This document shows positions 47,986 through 60,049 of a DNA stretch of 64,000 bases, one piece after another. The stretch spans positions 31,903,212 through 31,967,211 of the forward strand of contig OY282609.1 in assembly GCA_958298945.1 (NCBI GenBank), in the 5' to 3' direction. The notes under the pieces were generated by a model that saw nothing but the letters and a program-made list of their open reading frames with translations, ran no database searches and was not told the DNA's origin. Source of the DNA: Atherix ibis. Its lineage: Eukaryota; Arthropoda; Insecta; Diptera; Athericidae. The stretch's first letter is position 1. The number at the start of each line of letters is the position of its first letter. Made by a program: the position numbers and the translations under genes.

Positions 47986-49840
47986 AAATTCAATTAAAAA
48001 TAAACCTGACGCAAAATGAACCTCAAAAAATTCACCTCAAGAGGAAGCTGACGAAAAATTCACCTTAAAAGAAAGATCATGAAAAAATTAATTCAAAAGT
48101 AATCTGAAATAAAATTTATCCCAGCAGAAAACGCAAAAAACAAATCACTTCCAAAAAATTCACCTCAAATGGAAGATCACGAAAAATTCACCGCAAAAGA
48201 ACGCTTATAAAAAAATTAATTCAAAACGAACCTAAATAAAGCAAAATTTACCTTAAAATGAACCACACAAAAAATTCACCTCAAAGGGAAGCTCTCGAAA
48301 AATTCACCTCAAAAGGAAGCCCACAAAAAAATTACTTTAAAAGACACCTGAAGCAAAATTTACCTTAATATTAGGCTCAAAAATAATGCACATCTAAATG
48401 AACCTCACGAAAAATTCACCGCAAAATGAAGCTCAAAACATATTCATTTCAAAAGGCATCTGAACAAAAATTCACCTCAAAAGAAAGCTCACAAAAAATG
48501 GCTTTAAAAGGAACCTGAAACAAAATTTACCCCAACATTAGGCTCAAAAAAAATTCACCCCCAAATTGAGCTTCAAAGAATTCAACTCAAAATATATCTG
48601 AGCAAAAATTTACCTCAAAAGAATTCCGCCCATAAAATGGGTTTAAAATCAACCTGAAAATTTACTCCAAAATTAGGCTGAAAAAAAATTCCCCTCTAAA
48701 TGAAGCTTCAAAAAATTCACCTCAAACGGAAGCTCACGAAAAATTTACTTCGAAAGTAAACTCATGAAAAAAAATCAATTTAAAATGAACATGACGCAAA
48801 ATTTACTTCAAAATGAGGCTCAAAAAAAATTTACCTCAAAAGAAAGCCCACAAAAAATGACTTTAAACGGAATCTGAACAAAAATTCTCCTCAAAAGAGA
48901 GCCCACAAATGACTTTAAAAAAGAACGTGAAGCAAAATTTACCCAGCATAAAGCTCAAAAAAAATTCACCTCAACAGGATACTGTAAAAAAAATTCACCT
49001 TAAAAAGAGGCTAACTAAAAATTTACATCCAAATGAAGCTCACAAAAAATTCACCTCAAAAGATAGCTCATAAAAAATGCACCTCAAAAAAGGTCATGAA
49101 AAAATTAATTTAAAATAAACCTGAAGCAAAATTTACTTCAAAATGAAGCTCAAAGAAAATTCACCTCAAATGGACGCTGAGCAAAATTTCATATCAAAAG
49201 TAAGCCCACAAAAAAATGACTTCAAAAGGAACTTGATGCAAAATTTACCCCGATATTAGGCTCGAAAAAAAATTCACCTCAAGAGGAATCTGAAAAAAAT
49301 TTACCTCAAAATAAAGCCCACGAAAATTTTCACCTTCAAAAGAACCATAAGCAAAATTTACCCCAAAATGAAACTCAAAAAAAAAATTCGCCTCTAAATG
49401 AAGCTTAAAAATATTTACCTCAAAAGGACGTTCACGACAAATTTACTTCGAAAGTAAACTCATGAAAAAATTAACGTAAAAGGAACCTGAGGCAAAATTT
49501 ACACCAACATAAGGCTCAAAAAAAATCCACCTCAAAAGGAAGCTGCACAACAAATCACCTCAAAAGAAAGACCACAAAAAAATCAATTTAATCTGAAGCA
49601 AAATTCACCTCCACCTTTTTGAAGATTCAAAAAATTTACCTCAACAAAGGAAGCTGAACAAAAATTCACCTCAAAAGAAATCCCCCACAAAAAATGGGTT
49701 TAAAAGGAACCTTAAGTAAAATTCACCCCAAAATGATGCTCAAAAAAAATTAACCTCTAAATGAAACTTCAAAAAATTCACCTTAAAAGGAAACTGCACA
49801 AAAATTCACCTCAAAAAGAGGCTAACTAAAAATTCACATC
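47970..49840. repeat. Degenerate tandem array of about 28-bp units, about 1.9 kb
   Basis: Variants of AATTCACCTCAAAAGGAAGC and TCACAAAAA alternate for almost 1.9 kb. Neighbouring landmarks are 26-31 bp apart (for example 48159 to 48185 and 48275 to 48303). Subtypes recur, such as AAATTTACCCCAACATTAGG and GACTTTAAAAGGAACCTGA, hinting at a higher-order unit of several basic units. There is no open frame. The mariner relic fragment lies at its left border. Confidence 0.88.
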
Positions 49841-51667
49841 GCATTTTTTTTATAAAAAAGAAGTTTAGGGATAAGTTGAGTGAAAATCATCTAAGGACAT
49901 ATTTGGGGCGAGTGATGGTATACGACCTGGCCTGTAAGCAATATTAATTTTTTTTCTAGACTTTATCAAAATGAAAGGAACGAGTAACCATACCCTGCAG
50001 AGCCTTAGGTCGGCTAACCTTTTACCACACATAATACGAGTATACAGATAAAATGTAATTAAAATCTTTAATTTCAGCAGACAAAATGTAATTAAAAGTT
50101 GCTGTTTTATGCTCAGATTTTATGAAAGCCAAGAGAATGAGTCCACACACCTTAAAATGATATATACACACAATTTATCAGGAATATTCAGTGAGAGGGA
50201 AATTGAAAATATTAAATTGGATTGCATAAAATTTTAATTGCGTATTTTTTTCCCAAATTCCCGTTTTATTTCCATTTTTAAAATAATATAAAGAAAGCCT
50301 TTAGAAAACATTACAGAAAACTAATTAACAAAGTTCACAAAAGAAGTAAAATTTAAAAGACAAATAATTACTTTTTGTATCCAAATAATTCAAGAACAGT
50401 TTTAGAATCCACTTTTAATATCAACGGTTACTCACAACGGTCACTAACGACAAAATATTAGCCTTTTGTCAGGATCTTATTCTCATAAATGAAGACTTTT
50501 ATTCCAGATCGAAAATTTCTTGTCTACTTTACCATAACCTATCATTAAATACAACAAATATAATCTTTGGACCAAGCCCCTTCTCCTCCCCATCGAAAAA
50601 ATTTGTGCTCAAAATTCGACAGTCTCAAAAATTGTTATTTCTTAAAAAAGCAAGACAATTAAAAACTCTACGGAATACAGAAATAATTTCAACAAATTAT
50701 AAACATTTGAATGGTTTTTATTAGTTAACATTTGAAATGTTATTTTTATTTTGTCATAAGAACGGAAAATGTGAGAAAATAAAAAAAGGAGCGGACCCTT
50801 TGTTTAGGGGCATCGTCATTGATCCTAGACAATTTCAAGCATTTTCCATTCCAGATCATTAAATTAAAATAAATTAAATTCATTTCTTCAAATATTGTAA
50901 GTTTTAGATATAAGACAATCGTATTTTTTTTATAAAACAATTAAAATTCATATTTCGTGGGGGAAGGTAAGGGTTTGTACTGTTCGCCAAAAAAAAAGAA
51001 GAGAAAAATCCAATAAAAATTCACCAAACATCCCATATCGGAGACGCAAACAAATGCAATACGGTTTGTGGGTAAGAAATGCCGAATTGCTTTCTTATTC
51101 AATACACAAACCACATTCAATTAAAGACAGCAACACTTTAGCGAACAAAGCAATTAAGTTCAGTGGCTGGTGTACTGAACAGTTCGTCTTCGTTATAAAA
51201 GGCGTGACGTATTAAATTTTGGACTTTTACGAAAAATATTCATGAAGAAATCTTATTTTGCAGGAATTTCTTTTTGATATCGTTATTTTCTTTAATAAGT
51301 AAATGAAAAAAAAACATGTTTTTAAAAAATACAATTTCCCAATTAATTCGTGTTTTATTTTAAAACAGAGAAAAAAATTCCTTAATAATGAGTACTGGGT
51401 TTGGTGGGTGGCCGGGGGGTTTAGATACGCATTCAATATTTTTTTTAATATCAATTTTAACACTTGTTCTTTTCTTAAAACGATAAAAACAATAATTAAT
51501 TATGATACAATATTAAAAACTACACACACACGTTCTCTGTGTAGTCTCATAAAAATATATGAAGTTTATTTTAAATTAATTATTAATTATCTAAGTTTTA
51601 ACGGAAAAATAATTAAAACTATTACAAAAATTCTTTAAAAAAAATACAAAAAAATATGTTAAGTAAG
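49841..51667. other. AT-rich intergenic DNA, no gene seen
   Basis: No coding or repeat signature was recognised. The frame at 51303-51638 follows base composition only. Confidence 0.55.
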
Positions 51668-51674
51668 AAAAAAA
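51668..51674 (-). terminator. Pol III terminator of the tRNA gene
   Basis: Seven A on the plus strand, that is seven T on the tRNA strand, begin nine bases beyond the tRNA 3' end. This is the usual RNA polymerase III stop. Confidence 0.85.
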
Positions 51675-51682
51675 TTGGACTT

Positions 51683-51754
51683 GGGCTCGTCCGGGATTTG
51701 AACCCGGGACCTCCCGCACCCTAAGCGGAAATCATACCCCTAGACCAACGAGCC
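51683..51754 (-). tRNA. tRNA-Pro, anticodon AGG
   Basis: A 72-nt minus-strand gene. The acceptor stem GGCTCGT pairs with ACGAGCC and the discriminator base is C. The anticodon loop TTAGGGT has anticodon AGG, read after modification as IGG, for proline CCN codons. The T arm contains GGTTCAAATCC, the B-box promoter, and the D arm supplies the A box. The CCA end is not encoded, as in eukaryotes. There is no intron. Confidence 0.96.
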
Positions 51755-53130
51755 AGTTGGCAAAACTCCGTTTATTTTATGTGTTATGGTTTTTTGGTGA
51801 TTCGTGATAAGAAACTATTGGCATACTTACGGAAGTTATTATAGATATTATTAATAAAATGTTTGATTTTCACAACAAAAAAACTTTTACAAAACTCTTT
51901 AAAAAGGAAAAAATAAAAATCGATAATTATTGTATTATTTGTACAATTTTAATAAATCTTCGCGAAATAAATAAATAGAAGAAAAAATGTCAGTTTTCTT
52001 TAAAAAAAAATCCGCACGGGAATAAGTCAAAATTTTCAACAAAAAAAGACAAAGAATTTTTGGGTTAATGCGGCAAAGTCTTTATTGACATTTATAAATT
52101 TCTAAAAATATTAAAAATTTCCCTTAACAAAAAAAAACAAATAGAAAAGCTTCCTTCAAGTCGAGCTATTTTCAGGGCATGCTGAACAGCTGATGGTGTC
52201 TCAAGCAGCCCATACGTGGGAGGGGGGGGGTAGGGGGTTTCAACCAATGAGCTTCGGTAATAATCTAATTTGAGTTTATGACTGGCCCTTAAAATTATTT
52301 TTCAAAAATTTTCGTGGTAGGACTTTAAAGTATTTTTCTTTTCCACTTCCTTTTTAATTTTAAATATTTTTATGGCTTATATAAATTGTGTGGAAATATA
52401 GAAACAATTTCCAGATTTTGGATATAGCACAGAAAGGTAAACAAAATTCGGAGTTAATGAAGGTGAAGTTCAACAGGAGTACGACCTGTTACGATCGTAC
52501 TCAGAGAACATTTTAACCTTACCTGTGGCGTGCTTGTACCCAGCTGTTGCGGATATTGTAGGGTGGGTTCAGCAAAATAAATAACATAACCAAAACAAAA
52601 AAAACATGCCAAACAAAAGCATAAAAAATTTGGAGACGCCGAAGGTGTAGGACTTTTCCAAAGGAAGGTAACGATAGTGAGAAAAAGAACAAAAGGCAAA
52701 CCAAAAATTGAATACAAAATAAATTCTGTTCAGGTGGAAACGGAACAGGAGTTTAATCGAATAAAAACAGGAGAAAACCTTTATTTCAAAAAATCTAAAT
52801 TCGCTACTACTTAACTGGCTGGCTATGGCGCTAGATTTGGTGATAGTTTTTATGCGTGTTCGATTCTCTTGAAAATTGTAGGGCAAATGAAGCTCAATAA
52901 TTGATACTGAAAAATGTAAATTCCTAGTGACATGACAACTTAGTCTATTTGGCGATAGCTAAACGGCTCCCTGACCTATTTCACTACCTTCGAGATTCGG
53001 ACTAAACTCCTCTATACTAAACGGAGACGTAGCACCGCAGCTAATAAAATTTTTGAATTTTTAACATTAAGTAAAGAAAAAAGAATTTGAGTTTTTTCAT
53101 ATTTACTGCAATTTAGGTCCGAAATCCATT
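51755..53130. other. Intergenic DNA, no gene seen
   Basis: A G run lies at 52222-52230. The minus frame at 52454-52717 is hydrophobic but lacks any recognised family or start context. Confidence 0.5.
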
Positions 53131-53872
53131 CCGGCGAGAACTTGATTTATACTAAAATCAAAGAAGGAGGCGCCATATCCCGTTAAGGAAATCGCCCAGT
53201 ACCACCGTTTCCAGGCTTAGGGGAACGCTAAGGCCTATTGCAAGGATCTGCCCAAGTGTGTTAAACGTGCTGGAGAACATTTAACGTCAAGCTCCAGCAA
53301 TAATGTTCACTCTGTGGGGATAGTCACCCCCGCAAACTACAAGGGGTATCAGCGTGCTTAGTTCATCCCGCAAACTGGAAAAAAAATGCACCTGCGTGCA
53401 GAAAAAATCCGGGCCGGGTGTTCAACAGCCATCTTCAATAGTAATACTCGGAATATCTTATGCGTCAATAGCGTCTGGCATCGCAGAGGCTTCAACAACA
53501 ACAACTGGAATTCTCATTCTCAACCTCAACAACAGCATCAACAATACCAACAATAGCAACAGCTACAGAAATACGTCCACAACAACTACCAGTATATACT
53601 CCACCTCCCATTCCCTCCCCATCAGACATAACATCCATTTTTACAATACTAACAAGAAACATAGTCGAACAAATTCCATCTCTACTAACCCCCATAGTCA
53701 CAGCTCTTAAAACTAACTATCGTTACTCGTTTATCGTCTTCCGCACATTCTATTCAACCTTAAATGTCCTCTCCAACCTCTAATTCTCTTACAATCCTCC
53801 TTTGGAATGCTAATGGACTGAGTTCGAAACGCCAAAACTGGATTTATTACTACATGACAGATGCATAGACGC

Positions 53873-53888
53873 AGTACTCATTACAGAA
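53873..53888. repeat. Target-site duplication, left copy
   Basis: AGTACTCATTACAGAA, repeated with two changes as AGTACCGATTACAGAA at 55306-55321, immediately outside the R1-type insertion. Confidence 0.85.
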
Positions 53889-55305
53889 TGCGTTTAACTC
53901 GGCCCGCTGGGACCGAGTCTTGGAGGCTCTTGAGAACATGGGGGTACCCTACTACCTACGGAGGATGGTCAGATCAAACTTCAGTGACCGACTACTACAC
54001 TACGAGACGGAGGATGGACCAGCGGAGTATGCGGTCACGGGATGGGTACCCCAGGGCTCTGTCCTGAGGCCACTCTTGTGGAACGTCATGTACGACGGCC
54101 TACTCCATCTGGAATTACCGCCGAACACAACACTCGTGGCTTTCGCGGACGACGTAGCGGTTGTCCTTGTAGCCAAACACCTGCAGGAACTGGAAGCTGC
54201 ATTCTCCACCACCATCCCGAGGATAAGACAGTGGATGACATCGGCAGACCTGTCTTTAGCGGAAAATAAGACCGAGGCACTCCTTGTGAATAGCCGGAAG
54301 AAAATGGAGACCATCACCATAAGAGTAGGCGACCACGATATTCAGTCGCTACCCTACATCCGGTATCTAGGAGTGGTCGTGGATGCCAGACTCAACTACA
54401 AGGAGCACAACTCCAGCGTCAGCAGAAAGGCATCAGCAGTACAGGGCGCGCTTTCGCGGATAATGCCCAATATCGGAGGCCCCAGGCAAATCCGAAGGCG
54501 ACTACTGGCAACTGTAGTTACCTCCGTCCTGCTATACGGAGCACCAGTGTGGGCGAAATTGCTAGAGTTAACAACATACCGCAAGACAATGTCATCAGTC
54601 CAGCGGCTCTCAGCGATCAGAGTAGCGTCAGCATACCGAACGGTATCACACGATGTGGTCAACGTCGTGGCATCATGCCCACCCATCGACATCCCGGCAG
54701 GAGAGCGTGAACGCCAACACCGTAGGAAGAAGGAAAAGCGGCGAAAGGTCCTCTGTGAAGAGGAGAGACCAGAGAGTCTTCGCATCTGGCAAGAGGGATG
54801 GGACAGCTCGACGAAGGGTCGGTGAACTCATCGGCTGATCCCAGATGTCACCAAATGGGTCACTCGCGTGCACGGGGAAGTCGGGTATTACATCACCCAC
54901 CTCTTGACTGGGCATGGATGCTTTCGGGCATACTTGCACAGATTCCAGAGAACTGACTCCCCAAACTGTCATCACTGCCGCGATGTGATCGAAGATGCAG
55001 AACACGTATTCTTCCAATGCCCATTCTACGAGTGGATACGGGCAGATCTGGAGAAAAATCTGGACCGTTCCATCAGTCCAGAAAACATAGTGGAGTGCAT
55101 GCTGAAGAGCCAATCGGCTTGGAGAGGTAACATAGTGAAGAGTGCCGCCGGGGAACCATCGTTCCGAGAGCAAAGGTAGAGGTACAGGTAGGTTTTAGCG
55201 AGGTAAAAATCCCGCATAACTCGCCTGGCAGGTAGAAGGTCTTCCAGGCGAGTACCTTTTGAAGGTTTCCCTCTTACCTCATTAATCTAAACTTAAAAAA
55301 AAAAA
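53889..55305 (+). mobile_element. 5'-truncated R1-type LINE inserted in the Jockey-type LINE
   Basis: The insertion begins within reverse-transcriptase coding sequence and ends in a 3' region with a 12-A tail (55295-55306). A 16-bp target duplication brackets it. It is clearly richer in G and C than its surroundings and its frame is open almost throughout, so it is much younger than its host element. Only about 1.4 kb of the original element is present, as expected from incomplete reverse transcription. Confidence 0.9.
53890..55179 (+). pseudogene. R1-type reverse transcriptase, 3' part, one stop
   Basis: The frame opens AFNSARWDRVLEALENMG and continues YEVTGWVPQGSVL-like text: VTGWVPQGSVLRPLLWNVMY, then FADDVAVVL with the catalytic FADD motif near 54140, LSLAENKTEALLVNSRKKME, YIRYLGVVVDARLNYKEH, and LLYGAPVWAK. 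A TGA at 54823-54825 replaces the expected Trp codon in GR-W-THRLIPD. The C-terminal zinc region then follows, with CHHCRDVIEDAEHVFFQC near 54970-55020. It stops at 55177-55179. The N-terminal endonuclease and fingers are missing by truncation. Confidence 0.9.
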
Positions 55306-55321
55306 AGTACCGATTACAGAA
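55306..55321. repeat. Target-site duplication, right copy
   Basis: See the left copy at 53873-53888. The Jockey-type frame resumes directly after it. Confidence 0.85.
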
Positions 55322-57320
55322 AAACACTTTACGTCCAGTTCCAACTTCTACATACACACAATTTTTGGAACTAGCAACCCTAACAATACTACCCGCGGTG
55401 GTACTGCCATTCTCACGAGAAATTCTACAACTTTTCTTCTTTCTTATCCCATTAACTATTGCCTCCACATATTGCCTTATGAATAAACCCATAAACTCCC
55501 TTGAATTTACGTATTTTCTCCAAGTTCTTGGGAATTCATTCATTGCTGGTGGTGACTGTAACGGCAAGCATCAACAATAGGGCTATTGCATCTCAAATCC
55601 CCCCGAATTTATTCTTTACCAAAAGCTTTCATCCTCTCCCAACCAAGTTATCTCTCCTCCGACTCCTACATACTGGCCAACTTCAAGATCCAAGTATTCT
55701 GACATATTACAATAGATTATTTTATAACTAGTCCTGTGAATTCCCTCCTAGATCTTAAAACCTACTACAAAAGCCAATCCTTCGAGACTTATTAATGGAT
55801 CAATCGACTGGGAATTGTTCAAATATAAAAGTAAAAACACGAAACCTCCACAAAACCAGACAAATCAACCGCTAACAATAAGGCGACTAATTATAACAAC
55901 AAAAAACGTAAAGCAAGAAATCATTGGAAATAGACAAGAATGCCTAGCGAAAAAACAATATTGAGCAAACTGCAAAAAGAACTACATGACGAAATGTCAC
56001 AGCACAATACGGAACGCTTTAGAAACTACACTTCATCACTCAACTATGAACTGCCACAAAACAAATATATCTTGCAAAAAAACAACGCACCCTTTACGAA
56101 AAACTGACGGAACCTGGTCCAAAACGAACTAACACAAAGCACATGCTTTTGCTGAAGACCTTGCATAAACATTTACTCCACATGAGGACATATTAGACAG
56201 GACTCATTGTACCAAAATCGACGCAGAACTGTCCATTCCCTTATCTATGGGTCTTCCCCTCTCTCCGAAGTTACCAACTTAATCAAACTCCTTCCCAAAA
56301 ACAAAGCTCTTGGCTATGATCTTATTACCTCCAATATACTCCAACAACTTCCTAAAAGAGAAATAGTCTTCCTATCCTTCGAACAAAATATTTCCCAATT
56401 CACTGAAAATTTGCCATTATAAAAATGACCCCCAAATCTAATGAACCAATAAACCGCTCCACTTCCTATAGACCAGTAAGTCTCCTTCAAATTCTTTCAC
56501 AAATCTTTGAAAAAATAGTCCCCCACCCAATTATCAATTCAGTTTTCGCTAAGATTACTCCTCTACCCAGCAGTGTTATCGATTCGCCGATTTCATTGCA
56601 TTCTCTTTAGAAACAAAAGTGTACTGTTCCGGTGTAATTTTTGTTATAAGTCAAGCTTTTGATAGAGTTTGGCACTATGGAGAATTCTTCCTTACATCTA
56701 CAATAGTCATTATTCCTTTCAAACCGACACTTCCAAGTAAACGATAGCTTCTTTGCCTCAAACACCGATGATATTACCAGCCATGCATTCCCAACATGCT
56801 TCCGAAATTCTTCAATCCCAAATCCAAACCCTACACAACTGGTTTACCAGGTGGAGAATAAAAGTTAATCTACTCTCGTAACTTTTATTCTCTGTCATGA
56901 AACATGTCCTTCCATGTACCTTAATGGCAGTGCTTCACATACAAGACCTAAAAGACAAGCACTAAAAATATGATACCTACAACTACTTCGACTTCTAGGC
57001 AAACGTTCTAAGCTTACTATAGACAGCAAAGTGAAACCCATCTGGACTTACGGACTAGAACTCTGGGGCTCTACTAATCCTTCCCCAATTACCGTCGAAT
57101 TCAATCCCCTAAATCAAAAATACTCCGTACAATTGTCGACGCTTCCTTTTATGTTCGAAGTTCTGTTATTTATCGTGATCTTGAAATCTCATTTGGTTTT
57201 GATTCAACTGTCTCGTTATACCCACGTGGTTATTCTTTTTATGGGTTTTTTTCCATAGCACATGTTGTTTCTGGGTAATATAGTATAAAATAATTATTGA
57301 GACCGAAAAGAAGAAGAATT

Positions 57321-58090
57321 ACCGGTAAACGTTTGCAAAACAAACCCCCAGCCTCATGTCCCCACCATCTTTTTCGCACTCCCGGTGTATTTATGGGCAA
57401 ATTAATTAAACCCGATATTAACGATTTAAAAGAAAAATTAACACATCTTCTTATCTAAACACTAGAAAATTATATAAACAATTTAATTTTAATACACTTT
57501 TACATAAATCATATTTTTCCTGACCTTTAAGAACATCGGGGGAAAAAAATTAACTCATATATTTTCTAATTTTAACTATTTAAAATTAAAAATATTCTTA
57601 AATAATTATTTTCTATTGTATTTTTGAACAAAAACAAAAACTGACGAAGATGCACATGAGAAAATCTGAACGAATTACGCCACCCATTTTGAAAAGGAAT
57701 TACGCCATTTTGAAAAGGAATTACGCCATTTTAATTAATTTGCATGTAACAAAAACGTGAGAAAACTATTTAGTTTTGGTTGGGGGGGGGGGGGGGGTGG
57801 TTTGAATAAAACATTAAAATCTCTGTCTCTTTTTTACACTCACAATGAACTAACTGCCATTTTTAAGAATTCCGCCTACAAATTTACCAATTCTGCGTAA
57901 TAAGAAAATTTATTATTTTTTAACAAAAAATGGAAAGTGTTCCAAAAAAAATTTCCCAATAATTTAAATGAATTAACTTTCAATACAGAACACAATAATT
58001 AAAAATAAAAGAAACGAGGTTAATTTTTATTGAGAAATTGTACTTAATTCGGAGCTAAGACTTGCTAACATAATAAGAAAAAAGGCACGA
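57321..58090. other. Intergenic DNA with a G16 run
   Basis: Sixteen G occur at 57782-57797. A short tandem repeat with GAATTACGCCATTTTGAAAA lies at 57672-57730. No gene. Confidence 0.6.
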
Positions 58091-58094
58091 AAAG

Positions 58095-58275
58095 AGACAG
58101 AACCTTAGATTAAAGAATACCTGGATAGCCGCCCCGTATGTGTATGTCAGATTTTCGCAATTTTCTGGCTTAATTATTGCTGAAGCGGCGAGAAATCGTA
58201 ACGCTTGCATACTTTTGTTTTTTATGTAGACATGACACACCCACTGACATCTAGTTTTCGTAATAGAAATTTATT
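58095..58275. repeat. Unclassified dispersed repeat, left copy
   Basis: About 180 bp matching 60050-60225 in the same orientation. Shared phrases are TTAGATTAAAGAATACCTGG, TTTTCTGGCTTAATTAT, and CTAGTTTTCGTAATAGAAAT. It has no coding capacity. A part (GCTTGCATACTTTTGTT) recurs near 60470. Confidence 0.8.
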
Positions 58276-58299
58276 GAATTGCAAAAGCATAATTAATAT

Positions 58300-58610
58300 T
58301 AATTTGAACGCACTTATTGGAAGCAGCCTCTTTTAGATTGAAACCCATTTTTTCTATTTCGGTTTTTTTTAGATTGCGGTCATCTTTGGTAAGTAGAGCC
58401 TCATATGAGACTTTTGAGGAATTAAACTTTCTTTGCATTTCATCCTTTTCTGAGGTTGGGGTTTATTTTAAAATTGGCGCCTTTTTTGATATCCCAGACT
58501 TTTTTAAGATTGAACCATCTTTTGAGGTTTAAAACTTTGTTATATCAACAAGCCTTTCAGAATATGCCAACTTAGATATTGGAGACTTTTTTAAATTTGC
58601 AGCCTATTAT
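58300..58610. repeat. Degenerate short-period repeat
   Basis: Variants of TTTTTTGAGATTGAA and CTTTTGAGGTT recur about every 25-35 bp and continue after the mariner at about 59890-59925. The sense resembles the reverse complement of the unit at 47970-49840 (CCTCAAAAGG), but relatedness is uncertain. Confidence 0.45.
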
Positions 58611-58616
58611 GATCTA

Positions 58617-59888
58617 TGGTGTAGTAAAAAGTAATCCATTATTTTGCCAATAGATGGCTTTAGGAGTCTGTATCTTCCGTTTTAAAAAACGGGTTGCACT
58701 AGATGGCGTTAGAAAGATAAGATTTCGTACTAAAAAAGCTTTTTATACAGTTTTGTGATTACTTGACTCAGTATTTTTTTAGCACGCGTCAAACACCAAC
58801 AAAGAGAAAATACGCCATATTTTACAGTTTTTCTTCGATAAAGGCGAAAACGCAAGCCAGGCAGCTGAAAATGTGAATAGTGTTTATGGTCCTGATACTG
58901 TAACAGCCAATCACGCGCAATTTTGGTTTCGTCGATTCCGTTCCGGTAATTTTGATGTCAAAGATGCACCACGCTCTGGAAGGCCAATTGTCGAAAATGC
59001 CGATAAAATAATGGAAATCGTCGAGTCCGACCGTCACGTAAGCACTGTTTCGATTGCGCAGGAGCTAAACATTGCACAAAAAACCGTTTGGAACCACTTA
59101 AATAAGGCTGGATACAAAAAGAAGCTCGATGTATGGGTACCACACGAGTTATCGCAAAAAAACCTCACGGACCGAATTTCCATCTGCGAATCGCTGCTGA
59201 ATCGCAACAATATCGATCCATTTCTGAAGCGGATGGTTACTGGTGATGAAAAGTGGGTCACTTACGATAACGTCAAGCGACAACGGTCGTGGTCAAATCG
59301 TGGTCACCCGGCGCAAACGGTGGTCAAGCCAGGATTGACAGCCAGAAAGGTTTGCTGTGTGTTTGGTGGGACTGGCAGGGAATCATCTACTATGAGCTGC
59401 TCCCCTACGGCCGAACTCTTAATTCGGACCTATACTGTCAACAATTGGACCGTCTGAAAGAAGCAATCGCCCAGAAGCGGCTAGCTTTGGCCAATAGGTG
59501 AGGAATTGTGTTCCATCAGGACAACGCCAGGCCGCATACATCGATAGTGACTCGCCAGAAGTTCCGGGGCCTTGGTTGGGATGTTCTTATGCATCTACCT
59601 TCTAGTCCGGACCTGGCACCAAGTGATTACCACCTATTTCTGTCTATGACGAATGTTTTTGCAGGTGAAAAATTCGCATCAAGAAAAGATTGTGAAAATC
59701 GTCTGTCCCAGTTTTTTGCCAATAGGGACGAGGGTTTCTATGAGAGAGGCATTATGAAATTACCTTCAAAATGGCAACAAGTTATCGAACAAAACGGTGC
59801 ATATTTGACCTAAATCGTATCATTCTATCTTTGCTAAATAAAACCTTCAATTTAATGCAAAAATAGTGGATTTCTTTTTACTACACCT
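58617..59888 (+). mobile_element. Mellifera-type mariner, full length, inactive
   Basis: A 1,272-bp element flanked by TA at 58615-58616 and 59889-59890, with termini of type GGTGTAGTAAAAAG and about 29 bp of near-perfect complementarity. It interrupts the short-period repeat. Its transposase is described separately. It looks older than the element at 31374 because its termini already differ at three places. Confidence 0.92.
58783..59812 (+). pseudogene. Mellifera-type mariner transposase with three lesions
   Basis: The expected start ATGTCAAACACC reads GCGTCAAACACC near 58786, so the start codon is lost. The frame then reads NKEKIRHILQFFFDKGENAS, WFRRFRSGNFDVKD, and VWVPHELSQKNLTDR. The first catalytic region TGDEKWVTYD is at about 59241. 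A frameshift near 59350 moves reading to LLCVWWDWQGIIYYELLPYG-like text. A TGA at 59499-59501 precedes GIVFHQDNARPHT, which carries the second Asp. SSPDLAPSDYHLF holds the third, with 34 residues between: DD34D. It ends QQVIEQNGAYLT with a stop at 59811-59813. All three catalytic Asp survive. Confidence 0.9.
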
Positions 59889-60049
59889 TATATTTCCAGC
59901 CTTCTTAAGGTTGGAACCACTTCTAACTGCTATGGACACACATCTGGTATCGATACCTTACACGCAAAGATACCGTGTAAAATACTAACCCCTGACAGAC
60001 AACCGTTCATGATATAGTTTGACGTTACGACTTTTGTGTTTTAGTGGAT

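Larger units (their letters stand above)
53140..57320 (+). mobile_element. Jockey-type LINE, decayed, interrupted by an R1-type LINE
   Basis: ORF1-like zinc-knuckle text lies at about 53190-53345 (PKCVKRAGEHL, then PANYKGYQ), all decayed. ORF2 starts at about 53765 with MSSPTSNSLTILLWNANGLS, the usual endonuclease opening. The insertion at 53889-55305 breaks it. Endonuclease resumes: FIAGGDCNGKHQQ near 55545 is the conserved GDFNAKH-like motif. Reverse-transcriptase phrases follow: LLPKNKALGYDLITSNILQQ near 56290, STSYRPVSLLQILSQIFEKI near 56460, SQAFDRVWH near 56650, and KPIWTYGLELWGS near 57035. Numerous frameshifts and stops make it inactive. Confidence 0.82.

Noticed and set aside
47970..49840. 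Possible CRISPR-like array because of regular short repeats
   Set aside because: There are no unique spacers of constant length between identical repeats, units vary, and the window is eukaryotic.
53354..53710. 118-codon Ser/Thr/Asn-rich frame as an independent gene
   Set aside because: It lies between the ORF1 zinc-knuckle remains and the ORF2 start of the Jockey-type LINE and reflects a CAA-rich stretch there.
54000..55173. Several long minus-strand frames opposite the R1-type reverse transcriptase
   Set aside because: The plus strand carries the FADD and zinc motifs in an almost continuous frame; the minus frames are antisense shadows in GC-richer DNA.
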